Positions 18,807 to 27,521 of a stretch of DNA of 64,000 bases are shown piece after piece; the stretch's first letter is position 1; each line of letters starts with the position of its first letter. The notes below the pieces were generated by a model. The model was not told the origin of the DNA. It saw only the letters and a program-made list of their open reading frames with translations, and did no database searches. Made by a program: the position numbers and the translations under genes. Source of the stretch: Chryseobacterium viscerum (GTDB lineage Bacteria > Bacteroidota > Bacteroidia > Flavobacteriales > Weeksellaceae); contig NZ_PPEG02000014.1 in assembly GCF_002899945.2 (NCBI RefSeq), positions 1 through 64,000 of the forward strand, in the 5' to 3' direction.

Positions 18807-19325
18807 TTATTTGATTTCTACAGGAACTGAGATTTTATCCCAATCCATTGTGAATCCATTATTGTTTACTTTATAAACTAACGTTTCCTGTGTTGCTGGT
18901 AAAGCTTTTGTTTTTACATCAACACGTAAAGCATCTTTAGCTTCTTCGTATTTATAAGCGCCCCATTGTTTTGGCTCTTTGTTAAAAATCGCAGTCCAGG
19001 TTCCGCTTTCTTTAGGGATTAAGAAAAAGCTATATTTACCTGCAGGCAGTTTTTTACCCTGAACGGTAATGTCTTTATCCGTTTCAAAAGTAGTTGCTTC
19101 ATTGGCACCCGCACGCCAAACTTTATTATAAGCTTCTAAACCACCCCAGATTGTACGCCCTTTCACAGAAGGACTGCTATAGGCAATTGTAACGGTTGCA
19201 TCTTTAATTTTCCCCGTTGCTGTAGCTGGAGGGCTGGCAGGCTTTTTTGTGTCCTGTGCAAAGGCATTCATGGAGATTGTCATTGTCGCAACAAGTACAG
19301 CCGCAGATTTCATGATAGTTTTCAT
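18807..19325 (-). CDS. DUF2911 domain protein, secreted
   Basis: 172 residues. Residues 1-23 are a signal peptide ending MNAFAQ. The mature part carries the DUF2911 pattern: VTIAYSSPSVKGRTIWGG, then VWRAGANEATTFET, then LPAGKYSFFLIP and the closing WGAYKY. DUF2911 proteins are small periplasmic or secreted beta-rich proteins of Bacteroidetes with no settled function. It is the last gene of the operon that begins with the PIG-L deacetylase, 35 bp after the symporter gene, and is followed by a terminator. Confidence 0.9.
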   Translation of the reverse strand: MKTIMKSAAVLVATMTISMNAFAQDTKKPASPPATATGKIKDATVTIAYSSPSVKGRTIWGGLEAYNKVWRAGANEATTFETDKDITVQGKKLPAGKYSFFLIPKESGTWTAIFNKEPKQWGAYKYEEAKDALRVDVKTKALPATQETLVYKVNNNGFTMDWDKISVPVEIK

Positions 19326-19360
19326 ATTATTTTTATTTGTTTGTTTTTATTATTATTTGC

Positions 19361-21052
19361 TTACGAATTTACTGCTTTCTGTTTACAAAACAGCAATCCG
19401 ATTGCAGAAAATATAATGACTGCCGCTGCCCCGATTACATTAAGCCAAAGGAAGGAAACGATATCGAACTTATAAACGGCAATAACCGCGATTTCTGATA
19501 ATATTGCAGCAATAAATACATTCGCGCCGTCGATTTTTTTATAGTAAAAGGCGACAAGAAAAATCCCCAATATCGGACCGTAGAAAAGAGAACCTAATAC
19601 ATTAACCGCTTCAATAAGAGAGCCCATTTGAGTGGCAAACATGGCTACACCGATTGAGAAGATCCCCCAGGCTAAAGTGTGCAGTCGGCTGTACTTCAAT
19701 TCGGTTGCATCATCAGGGATTTCTTTTTTAAATATCAAATGAACATCTTTTAATGAGCAAGCGGCAAGGGAGTTTAACGCTGCGGAAATTGAACCCCAGC
19801 TGGCCAGAAAAATGACGGCAAACAGCAAACCGATCATTCCTACAGGCAAGGTATTTTTTACGAAATACAGAAAAATATAATTCGTATCCGTTTTCTCCGC
19901 ATTATAATTTGAATTATTGATTGCTTCTTCTACCCTTCCGTGCAAATCTTTTACCTGAGTTTGTGTGTTTTTAAAATCCTGAATTGTTTTGTTAAGTTGG
20001 GGAGAATGAGTTTCTTTCAACTTTAGAATTTCTTTCGATTCTGCATTAAACTTTATTTGCAAATTCTGATGCTCTTTTTCAAAAACCGCAGCCTGTTCAG
20101 GTTTTTCTTCCTTTAAATGTTGGTAAGAGCGTTCGTTAAAATAAATCGGAGCCGGTTTTAGAGAAAAGAAAGCAAAAAGCAAGGCACCGATCAGGAGAAT
20201 AGCAAATTGCATCGGAATTTTAACCAATCCGTTCAACAGCAAGCCCATTTTTGCATTGGTATCGTCTTTCGCAGTAATATACCTCCCAACCTGACTCTGG
20301 TCTGTACCGAAGTAAGAAAGTGCCAGAAAAAAACCACCAATTAATCCGCTCCAAATATTGTATTTATCTTTCCAATCGAATTCCGTGGTGATTACATTGA
20401 GCTTTCCTGATTTCCCCGCCAGATAAAGCGCATCGTTAAAACCAATTCCATTCGGCATATTTTGAATAAGCAAATAACCTGCAAAAGCCATGGTTCCCAG
20501 AATAATGAGAAACTGTAATTTTTGGGTGTGAGCGATCGCTTTTGCTCCGCCAACATAAGTATAAATCAGCAGAATACCACCTGTTAAAACATTGGTTAAA
20601 TAAATATTCCAGTTTAAAACACTTGACAAGATGATACTCGGAGCGTAAATGCTGATTCCTGTTGATAAGCCTCTGGAAAAAAGAAAAAGCAGTGAAGTAA
20701 GCACTCTTGTTTTCTTATCAAAACGGTTTTCCAGATATTCATAGGCGGTGTACACATTTAAGCGCTGAAAAATCGGAATGAAAGTGATACAGATCACAAT
20801 CATCGCCAAAGGCAAACCAAAGTAATACTGAACGAAACGCATACCGTCTGTATACGCCTGGCCCGGTGCCGAAAGAAAAGTAATGGCACTTGCCTGCGTG
20901 GCCATAATACCTATCAGCACAATGTACCAAGGCATTTTATTATCTGCTTTCAGGTATGATTCGTTGCTTTTTTGGCCACGACCGATCAATACGCCGTAAA
21001 CCACCACTGCAACAAGTGTAAAAATGAGAACTGTCCAATCTATATTACTCAT
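19361..21052 (-). CDS. Sodium:solute symporter (SSS family)
   Basis: 563 residues with about 13 membrane helices. Typical SSS features are the early segment AITFLSAPGQAY and the helix-rich core with LSYFGTDQSQVGRYIT. It imports an organic solute with sodium; neighbouring deacetylase and secreted proteins suggest a sugar or a sugar-derived compound, but the substrate is not identified. A hydrophilic, Glu/Lys-rich, probably coiled-coil insertion (about residues 307-387) interrupts the membrane segments, as in some Bacteroidetes relatives. Its ATG overlaps the stop of the 34-residue membrane peptide gene (ATGA), so translation is coupled. Confidence 0.9.
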   Translation of the reverse strand: MSNIDWTVLIFTLVAVVVYGVLIGRGQKSNESYLKADNKMPWYIVLIGIMATQASAITFLSAPGQAYTDGMRFVQYYFGLPLAMIVICITFIPIFQRLNVYTAYEYLENRFDKKTRVLTSLLFLFSRGLSTGISIYAPSIILSSVLNWNIYLTNVLTGGILLIYTYVGGAKAIAHTQKLQFLIILGTMAFAGYLLIQNMPNGIGFNDALYLAGKSGKLNVITTEFDWKDKYNIWSGLIGGFFLALSYFGTDQSQVGRYITAKDDTNAKMGLLLNGLVKIPMQFAILLIGALLFAFFSLKPAPIYFNERSYQHLKEEKPEQAAVFEKEHQNLQIKFNAESKEILKLKETHSPQLNKTIQDFKNTQTQVKDLHGRVEEAINNSNYNAEKTDTNYIFLYFVKNTLPVGMIGLLFAVIFLASWGSISAALNSLAACSLKDVHLIFKKEIPDDATELKYSRLHTLAWGIFSIGVAMFATQMGSLIEAVNVLGSLFYGPILGIFLVAFYYKKIDGANVFIAAILSEIAVIAVYKFDIVSFLWLNVIGAAAVIIFSAIGLLFCKQKAVNS

Positions 21053-21153
21053 GCCCAGAATTTAGTAAACCAATAATAAAATGCGATCTGGAATACTAAT
21101 GCAACTGCTAATAGTATGTACCAGGTATTCCAATTTTTAAGTTTATTGTTCAT
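21049..21153 (-). CDS. 34-residue single-helix membrane peptide, coupled to the deacetylase and symporter genes
   Basis: A small frame with ATG at 21153-21151 (minus strand) and TGA at 21051-21049. The peptide starts MNNKLKNWNTWYILLA and ends YYWFTKFWA: a basic, Asn-rich N-terminus, then one membrane helix of about 20 residues. Its start overlaps the deacetylase stop (TGATG) and its stop overlaps the symporter start (ATGA). Such a double overlap strongly argues that it is translated. Small one-helix subunits are known beside other SSS transporters, so an accessory or stabilising role for the symporter is likely, but inferred. Confidence 0.75.
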   Translation of the reverse strand: MNNKLKNWNTWYILLAVALVFQIAFYYWFTKFWA

Positions 21154-23657
21154 CAGTTTTTCTGTGCAGATAAAAAGTTAAAAAATAAACGTGCCGCCCC
21201 AACATTTCCCGCAGGCAGCTGTCTGAAAAATGCCAACGGTGTATAAATAAAATTACCCTTCCCGTATTTGGCATATAAAGTTGATCCCTGCAGAGGCTCT
21301 TCACCTGTATCGTGCATTTCAAAAAGCGGTTCATACGCTGCATCCCATTGAGCAGGGAAATAGGCGCCACGCTCCTGTACCCAACCCTTAAAATCATCTG
21401 CAGTAATTTTGTTCGGAAAGTTCAGTAATTTATGATTTGGATTTAAAAATGTAACCGCAGCATTTTCTTCGGTAACCCGCTTATTGGCAATGCTGAAATT
21501 GTACATCCCCAATTGGTCAACGGTTGTATCCTGATTGGTGTTATACTGCATCACCAGATTACCTCCGTCTTTTACATAAGACCATAAAAAAGGCATCCAG
21601 CGACCTAATTTTTTCTCTGTGTTATTGGCACGAACACCAAGTACAATAGCATCATATTGCGATAGCTTGTTCTGACTACCGTTTCCGCCAGATTCATCTA
21701 CGTTGCCATAAAAATCTTCGTCTTTCAGTACCTCTACCTGAACACCTGCAATGCGTAGGAACTCAGGAATAAAATCGCCCGCTCCTTCTATATACCCCAC
21801 TTTTTTAACCTTCGTCTGAATATCACCTTTCATTACGATGGCAGTTGCAGGCGAAAAATATTGTAAAGAGGGTAAATGAGGGTATTGAATTAATACTTGT
21901 TTTTTATTATAAGTGACTCCATCTGCAACAAAATTGGCATCCAACTGCAAGCGAGATGAATGTATTGTGGCAAGCTTCGTTTTTGGAATAACGTAATCGA
22001 TGGTAGTATCTTTTCCATTGAGTGAATTTATATTAGTCCCACCTAATCGTTCTCCATTATACATCAGGTTTAGAATACCGTTATTGTATTGTTTGTTAGA
22101 ATTAACCTTAAGATTTAAACTCAAATGTACATCTTCATTTTCTTTGACTACATAAACAGGTTGTGTAAATTTCAGTTCCAATGCAGGAACAATGCGCAAA
22201 GCTTCGACCACATCACCACGCACCGGGTCTAATTTCTTGAAAGATAAAGGAAGTTTAACCTGAAAATTTTCCGAACCTATTTTTAAACCAACCCAAACAT
22301 TTAGGGGTGATTCTGCCTCCGGCAAACCTACTAAAGTATCATTTGGAACAGAGAAAGTCGCCGAATTTGTGGGAGATTTTGCCAACCAGTAAGGTTCTGT
22401 AAGTGCTGCATCTGCAGGAATCTGAATATCATGCTGAATGGTAATTAAAGAATCTTTTGATAGTTTTCTGTTAAAACTTTCTGATTGACTTAACCATTTT
22501 ACATCTTCTAAAACAACAGGATTTGCAGCTCTCGAAATCAAATTTAATCTGAAATTGTAATGATCTCCAGCAACAGCTTCAGCCTGATTGGTAACCACCT
22601 CGCCCATAAACCCGGCACAACTTATAATGATATTGTCAAGAGATTTAATTTTATCCCTTTTCAGGTCTGCATCTTGTAGCGCCATCACCTTTTTTCGCAA
22701 AGCAAGCAAAGCAGGTAAACTAAGGTCAGGATTATTGAAATTGAAAGCGGAAATAATTTTATCTAATGATTGGTCAATATCAGCGTTTCCTTTTGCGGTC
22801 CAGGTTTTAACGACTCCATCAAAAAGTGTTGCTTTTGCAGGTTCACCAATAACATGGGCAAAATATTCAGTTCTGATGCCTGCTACAGACTGTGTTCCCG
22901 CACCCTGGCTTTTATGTAAACTTCTGCTTAATCCTGCCAATTCTCCATAACCCATTCCCAATTGCGCATCATATTGTCCAACAGTAACTTTCAGTTGATT
23001 TTCGGCTGTCGTATTGACCCCTCCAAATCGGAAAGTATTCCACAATACGCGTTTTGGCTGCCATACATTGACATATTTTAGTTGATTGGAGAAAGCCGTT
23101 TTATCGCCTGCCAGCTTAAAAGCTTTTTCTGCAACCACAGCCGAAGCCGCATGTTGTCCGTGCCCTGCCGCAGCAGTAGGAGGAAAACGACAAATGATAA
23201 CATCCGGACGGAATTTTCGGATTACCCAAACCACATCCGCTGTAATGCTATCTGAATCCCATTGTTTAAAGGTATCGGTCGTATTTTTAGAGAACCCGAA
23301 ATCAATCGCCCGGGTAAAAAACTGCTGGGCCCCGTCTAACTTTCTTGCTTCTAAAAGCTCATGCGTTCTGATTAAACCCAATGCAGCACCCTGTTCTGTA
23401 CCTAATAGATTCTGACCACCATCTCCTCTCGTTAAAGACAAATAGCCCGTTTCTACATTTTGGTCGTTGATTAGCCAGGAGAGCAATCCCGTATTTTCAT
23501 CATCGGGATGAGCCGCAAGGTATAAAACTTTAGGCAGCTGTTTAAGTGTTTTGAGCTCACGGTAAATTTCAGATGATTTTGAGGGTCGAACCTGTTGGGC
23601 CGAACAAAAAACCGTATAAAATCCAAGGATAAATACAGTGCTTACTTTTTTGAACAT
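21153..23657 (-). CDS. PIG-L / LmbE family deacetylase, large secreted form
   Basis: 834 residues. Residues 1-20 are a signal peptide ending VFCSAQ. The LmbE domain follows: zinc motif AHPDDE (His50, Asp52, Asp53, Glu54), then TRGDGGQN, and the second zinc site GHGQHA (His166, His169). PIG-L proteins remove acetyl groups from N-acetylglucosamine-type sugars. The remaining 550 residues are beta-rich, ending in a region (about 600-834) that looks like a glutamine-amidotransferase-like or ThuA-like fold (DAIVLGVRANN, YVKDGGNLVMQYN). It is the first gene of a four-gene operon with a membrane peptide, a symporter and DUF2911, consistent with extracellular deacetylation of a sugar that is then imported. 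Confidence 0.9.
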   Translation of the reverse strand: MFKKVSTVFILGFYTVFCSAQQVRPSKSSEIYRELKTLKQLPKVLYLAAHPDDENTGLLSWLINDQNVETGYLSLTRGDGGQNLLGTEQGAALGLIRTHELLEARKLDGAQQFFTRAIDFGFSKNTTDTFKQWDSDSITADVVWVIRKFRPDVIICRFPPTAAAGHGQHAASAVVAEKAFKLAGDKTAFSNQLKYVNVWQPKRVLWNTFRFGGVNTTAENQLKVTVGQYDAQLGMGYGELAGLSRSLHKSQGAGTQSVAGIRTEYFAHVIGEPAKATLFDGVVKTWTAKGNADIDQSLDKIISAFNFNNPDLSLPALLALRKKVMALQDADLKRDKIKSLDNIIISCAGFMGEVVTNQAEAVAGDHYNFRLNLISRAANPVVLEDVKWLSQSESFNRKLSKDSLITIQHDIQIPADAALTEPYWLAKSPTNSATFSVPNDTLVGLPEAESPLNVWVGLKIGSENFQVKLPLSFKKLDPVRGDVVEALRIVPALELKFTQPVYVVKENEDVHLSLNLKVNSNKQYNNGILNLMYNGERLGGTNINSLNGKDTTIDYVIPKTKLATIHSSRLQLDANFVADGVTYNKKQVLIQYPHLPSLQYFSPATAIVMKGDIQTKVKKVGYIEGAGDFIPEFLRIAGVQVEVLKDEDFYGNVDESGGNGSQNKLSQYDAIVLGVRANNTEKKLGRWMPFLWSYVKDGGNLVMQYNTNQDTTVDQLGMYNFSIANKRVTEENAAVTFLNPNHKLLNFPNKITADDFKGWVQERGAYFPAQWDAAYEPLFEMHDTGEEPLQGSTLYAKYGKGNFIYTPLAFFRQLPAGNVGAARLFFNFLSAQKN

Positions 23658-23759
23658 TTAATTTTACTTTGCAGAGCAAATATAAGTAAATCATCTTTCT
23701 TTCAACCTTAAAAGAATTAAAGTGTGAATTTCATAAAAAAAGCTGTTTATTTTTTTATT

Positions 23760-23953
23760 AAACCACAAAAGGCACAAAAGATTCAAACACTTAAGTGAGC
23801 TTAAGAGGATATCCTGGCGCACAATAAGTTCAAATAAGTTTTAAAAATCTTTGATTTTTTTCTTCAGTGTACTTTTATGCTGTATTATTTTAAACCTTCT
23901 TAAGTGTCCTAAAGTGTTAAAAAAATAAAAACTTTTGTGACTTTTGTGGTTAC
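23760..23953. repeat. Hairpin repeat element (about 190 bp) bounded by inverted repeats
   Basis: The ends are near-perfect inverted copies: AACCACAAAAGGCACAAAAG near 23761-23780 and its reverse complement near 23933-23952, with one mismatch in 20. Inside, CACTTAAG-type and AAAATC/GATTTT arms can also pair, so the whole element could fold into one long hairpin. A related but decayed element lies at 25255-25425. It looks like a non-coding intergenic repeat (REP or MITE type) between the deacetylase operon and the ceramidase-like gene. Confidence 0.6.
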
Positions 23954-24005
23954 ATTGAAGCAGACTTAATGTATGAATTAGGGTTCCAAAGAAAATAAAA
24001 ACTCC

Positions 24006-24677
24006 TTATGTTTTTCTAATTGTATTCCGCGTAAGATAGATATAATTAAACATGCAAAATGTGGCTGCCGCCCCAAAAGTATGCCATAGAAAGTGTGTTC
24101 CGAAACTAAACCATTCCCATTTATCAACGATGCGGAAAGTGAGTGCGAGAGCAAACGACAATAAAGCAAAGCCTACCCATTTGCCCGCTTTCCATTGGGT
24201 ATAGATTAAATAACTTAGCACCGAAAAAAGTACAAATGAAGCCATGATTGCATAATTTACGTTGATAAAGAGAGAAGGGTTATCTACCAAAATCCAATTT
24301 CTCAAACCAAACATCAATATCAGATATACAAGAACCATTAAAACAGCATAGTACCATCTGATGCTCTGAGCTACAAAATAAAATCCGGCAGACAAACATA
24401 ATAACATAATGGGCATCCAATCCATCATGATAAATACCGGCCATTGTCTGAATGAATGGTAAACGGTTCCCCCTATAGCACCAACATATAATAAAACCAA
24501 GCAGTAGGTTAAAAAAGGATATTGTTTAAAACTACCCTTTATTTTAAGGGTCCAAAAAATGGCTATGGCTAAAAATAATATAGCAGTTATTGCATTTAAG
24601 GGCTCAGGGAAAAACTGAGCCATATCTGTTTCTTTATATAACATGCCTCCATCCGGAGGTAGTGGGTTTATCGGCAT
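24006..24677 (-). CDS. Ceramidase-like (CREST superfamily) integral membrane hydrolase
   Basis: 223 residues with about seven membrane helices. The spaced polar residues of the CREST/alkaline ceramidase family are visible: GGTVYHSFR (His74), MDWMPI (Asp86), RIVDKWEW (Asp185) and THFLWHTFGA (His195 and His199, an HxxxH zinc site). These proteins are metal-dependent hydrolases of amides or lipids inside the membrane. Flavobacteria make sphingolipids, so ceramide breakdown is plausible, but other lipid amides are possible. The gene stands alone, and repeat copy A lies immediately upstream of its start. Confidence 0.65.
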   Translation of the reverse strand: MPINPLPPDGGMLYKETDMAQFFPEPLNAITAILFLAIAIFWTLKIKGSFKQYPFLTYCLVLLYVGAIGGTVYHSFRQWPVFIMMDWMPIMLLCLSAGFYFVAQSIRWYYAVLMVLVYLILMFGLRNWILVDNPSLFINVNYAIMASFVLFSVLSYLIYTQWKAGKWVGFALLSFALALTFRIVDKWEWFSFGTHFLWHTFGAAATFCMFNYIYLTRNTIRKT

Positions 24678-24689
24678 TGTCTTTTTTTA

Positions 24690-25062
24690 TATCATATTTA
24701 TAGGCATGCTTTAGAGTGCAAAATACAAACCCAAGCCATTTTCCTAAACATTAGTAAAACATATACTAATATACTTCTAAATATAGAAAAAATTATGGCA
24801 TTATAGACCTGGATATACCGATTATATATTATAAAAATGTTAATTCTACTTCTTATACAAATACACCAGATTGATTATTTTTTGATTAAAAAGTTGAACG
24901 CAAAGTTTATAAATAATTCCGCTTTATTTTAAGTAGGCAAAGTGATGCTACTTTGTCGCTGATGAAGCGGTATGCTTATACATGCGCTTCTACGAATCAA
25001 CAAAGTTAATTCTATCTTTTACTCTCTTGCAATCAACAGTTTCAGAAATGAAAACTTTTTTT
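24690..25062. repeat. Intergenic direct repeat, copy A (intact)
   Basis: About 370 bp that recur at 25068-25716. Shared blocks include GTGCAAAATACAAAC, AACATATACTAATATACTTC, ATGGCATTATAGACCTGGAT, AATGTTAATTCTACTTC and ACAAATACACCAGATTGATT. Overall agreement by eye is high, with scattered substitutions. It contains a CAAAGT/ACTTTG hairpin near 24948-24965. No open frame is conserved between the copies, so it appears to be non-coding duplicated DNA or a dispersed element. It sits directly upstream of the ceramidase-like gene and may carry its promoter. Confidence 0.7.
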
Positions 25063-25254
25063 TAATATTATATTGATAGGCATGTTTTAAAGTGCAAAAT
25101 ACAAACACAGTCCATTTTATAGACTTTAGAAAAACATATACTAATATACTTCTAAATATAGAACAAATTATGGCATTATAGACCTGGATGTACCCGATTG
25201 TACTTTAAAACTATTTTATATAAAATAAAAATCGAAGATTCAACGGATTTAAAA

Positions 25255-25425
25255 GTCACAAAATATTTTTAACACTTTAGTTATTTTTAAGTTTCCAACT
25301 TTGTGAATATCAAGTACACCTAAGTTTCATGAAAATCTTTGATTTTCTTCTAAAGTGTACTTATTGATGCAGGAAGCTACTAGCCTTTCTCAAGTGACCT
25401 AAAGTGTTCTAAATAATAGATTGGA
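25255..25425. repeat. Decayed hairpin repeat related to the element at 23760-23953
   Basis: It shares the order AACACTTTAG, CAAGTACAC, AAAATCTTTGATTTT, AAGTGTACTT and CCTAAAGTGTT with the element at 23760-23953, but the outer CACAAAAG arms are mostly lost. It lies inside the insertion that splits direct repeat copy B. Confidence 0.5.
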
Positions 25426-25452
25426 TAAATTTCATTGTGTTTGAAGAATTAT

Positions 25453-25481
25453 AAACCTGTAAAAGTTTAAACAGGTTTTTT
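25453..25481 (+). terminator. Terminator-like hairpin inside the intergenic repeat region
   Basis: The stem AAACCTGT (25453-25460) pairs with ACAGGTTT (25471-25478), followed by a T run. No intact gene lies just upstream on the plus strand, so it may be a leftover from a lost gene. Confidence 0.55.
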
Positions 25482-25960
25482 ATGAAAATGTTAATTCTAC
25501 TTCTTATACAAATACACCAGATTGATTATTTTTTGATTAAAAAGATGAACGCAAAGTTTATAAATAATTCCGCTTTATTTTAAGTAGGCAAAAAGTGATG
25601 AGACTTTGTCGCTGGAGAGTAGATATGCTTATATATACGCTTCCACGAATCAACGAAGTTGATTGTATCCTTTGCTTTCTTGCAATCAACAGTTTCAAAA
25701 ATGAAAACTTTGCGTCAGAAAAGCACGTAATCATTATATTATCTTTTGAATCAAAAAAACACTCAAAGAATGTGGTTTAGATAAAATTTGAATGACATAC
25801 AAAAATCAAATTTAGAAATTTAAACAGACTCCTAATATTTCAAATGAAAATTAAACATTACAAACCCATTCAAAACCCCATGTTTAAATAGAATATCACG
25901 AATTGGTTATTCTTTTCTCAAATATAAAGGTTTTTTATTTATTTTTTCATAACAAAAGGT

Positions 25961-25968
25961 TATATTTG
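25961..25968 (+). promoter_or_regulatory. Bacteroidetes-type -7 promoter box (TATATTTG)
   Basis: TATATTTG at 25961-25968 fits TAnnTTTG exactly and lies 24 bp before the ATG at 25993. No clear TTG is seen at the -33 position. The box also supports the start at 25993, because a start further upstream would put it inside the gene. Confidence 0.55.
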
Positions 25969-25992
25969 ACATACCACATAAATCACCTTAAC

Positions 25993-27207
25993 ATGAAAAC
26001 AAAATTTATACAATTCAGTGCAATTCTCATTACTGGATTCTCATTCGCCCAAGTAGGGTTCAATACAACTTCACCAAAAACAACGGTGGATGTATCTGCT
26101 AAAAGAGATACTTCAGGACTGATTACGGATAACGCACAAACATTCGGACTACAGGCTCCGAGGCTTACAAGAGCTGAGCTTACAGCAAATACTGCTACCT
26201 ATAACAGCGATCAGAGTGGAGCATTAATTTATATTACAGACGTTACTGGTGGGGATACTACAGGACAACGCATTAATGTTACTGCTATGGGCTATTATTA
26301 TTTTGATGGAGCTGTATGGCAAAGACTTACACAAGCAACCAATGCCGTCTCTCCAGCGATTTCCGCATTACAATGTACTACAGCTTACTTAAATCCTTCT
26401 ACTTACGCTGCCGGTACTCCTTTCAGCGGAAACCTGAGAGTTACTTATAGCCAAGGAAATGGAGGTTCATATAATTCAGGAGCTCCTTTTACAGTAAACG
26501 GATTAACCTTCCAACTAAGACCCGGAACTCTAGAGTTTGGTGATGGCGAATTGGTATTCTCAGTGAGTGGAACTCCTACCACTGGTAATGATATGACCCT
26601 TCCTCTGACCAGCGCTGCAGTTCCTTTCTTAACAGGAGGACAAAACTGTACCGCTACAGTGGGAAATACCAGTCGTGCAGACATTTCATCTCTCGCTGTG
26701 ATGGGATATCCTACCCTAACAACCGATCCCAACGGGAAGCAAGCGTACACTTTACCTCTTGCTACTTCAGATGGTAAATATTCGATCAGAGTAATATTTG
26801 ATACCACAAGTGGTACAACTGCTGCAATTCCTAATGTACAATTGTATAATAATACAGGTTCTACCGTTAATCTGTATTGGAATTATAATACCGAATATGG
26901 TGGGTATATTGGTTCAGCTGTAACCACAAACAATATTACTTCAGGAGTATGGGGTGGTATGGCAGACTCATCAACTAGCTGGTTTCCTCAGGGCACAGGG
27001 GCAGTAGGATCTGCTTACTGGGGAAACCTAGGAATTATAGACGGATCCAGTGGACCTGAACACAGAAGATATACCTGGATAGACAGTAACCCTTCTTCAA
27101 AAACGGCTTATACCGCAACCATTATGGTAGGAGCCCCTACTACAGGCAGCGCTCAACCTAACCTTTCTAAAATATTCATAAAGATAGAGCAGGTAAAAGC
27201 TCAATAA
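25993..27207 (+). CDS. Secreted hypothetical surface protein
   Basis: 404 residues from ATG 25993. The frame is open from 25903, but the signal peptide (MKTKFIQFSAILITGFSFAQ) begins at 25993 and a promoter box lies between the two. The mature N-terminus carries a module also found in the protein at 37247-37927: QVGFNTTSPKTTVDV, then LQAPRLTRAELTANT, GALIYITD and VTAMGYYYFDGAVW. The rest is Gly/Ser/Thr/Asn-rich beta-structure without a family I recognise. It is exported and probably part of the cell surface or secreted material. No typical type IX secretion sorting tail is visible. Confidence 0.8.
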   Translation: MKTKFIQFSAILITGFSFAQVGFNTTSPKTTVDVSAKRDTSGLITDNAQTFGLQAPRLTRAELTANTATYNSDQSGALIYITDVTGGDTTGQRINVTAMGYYYFDGAVWQRLTQATNAVSPAISALQCTTAYLNPSTYAAGTPFSGNLRVTYSQGNGGSYNSGAPFTVNGLTFQLRPGTLEFGDGELVFSVSGTPTTGNDMTLPLTSAAVPFLTGGQNCTATVGNTSRADISSLAVMGYPTLTTDPNGKQAYTLPLATSDGKYSIRVIFDTTSGTTAAIPNVQLYNNTGSTVNLYWNYNTEYGGYIGSAVTTNNITSGVWGGMADSSTSWFPQGTGAVGSAYWGNLGIIDGSSGPEHRRYTWIDSNPSSKTAYTATIMVGAPTTGSAQPNLSKIFIKIEQVKAQ

Positions 27208-27210
27208 TAT

Positions 27211-27236
27211 AATGCCCCTAAAAAAAGGGCATTTCT
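27211..27236 (+). terminator. Intrinsic terminator after the secreted surface protein gene
   Basis: AATGCCC (27211-27217) pairs with GGGCATT (27227-27233) around an A-rich loop. It lies 4 bp after the stop codon and is followed by TTCTTATT. Confidence 0.7.
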
Positions 27237-27365
27237 TATTCATCTACGAAGTTTACGGTACATATATCGATGCAAAATCAAATCCTGACGAAAGTTGGGA
27301 TTTTTTTTGATTAAATTTCCGAAATCTCCTGACTTTAATTTTTTTCCTAACAAATTAAGACAATA

Positions 27366-27488
27366 ATATACTTTAATGTACCAGCAACTGATAGGTATGA
27401 AATTACGATAAAGACCTTTGTTTGAATTAAACCTTGCCTGTTTTGCATCAAAGCAATACTAGAATTACATTGGTATATTAAAGTATAT
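27366..27488. repeat. 123-bp element with 18-bp terminal inverted repeats
   Basis: ATATACTTTAATGTACCA at 27366-27383 is matched by its inverted copy at 27471-27488 with one mismatch. The inside is non-coding. It lies between the terminator of the secreted protein gene and the end of the glycosyltransferase gene. It could be a small non-autonomous element or a long hairpin. Confidence 0.5.
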
Positions 27489-27521
27489 TGTCACCATAAA
27501 TGATTCAGTACAATATGAAAT

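Larger units (their letters stand above)
25068..25716. repeat. Intergenic direct repeat, copy B, interrupted by about 280 bp
   Basis: The first part (25068-25198) matches copy A up to the GACCTGGAT block. The match resumes at about 25482 with AAAATGTTAATTCTAC and runs to about 25716. The extra 25199-25481 holds a decayed hairpin repeat and a terminator-like stem. Copy A has no counterpart of this stretch, so it is an insertion in copy B or, less likely, a deletion in A. Confidence 0.7.

Noticed and set aside
25595..25780. 61-codon plus-strand frame in the intergenic repeats
   Set aside because: Copy A of the same repeat does not keep the frame open, so it is chance.
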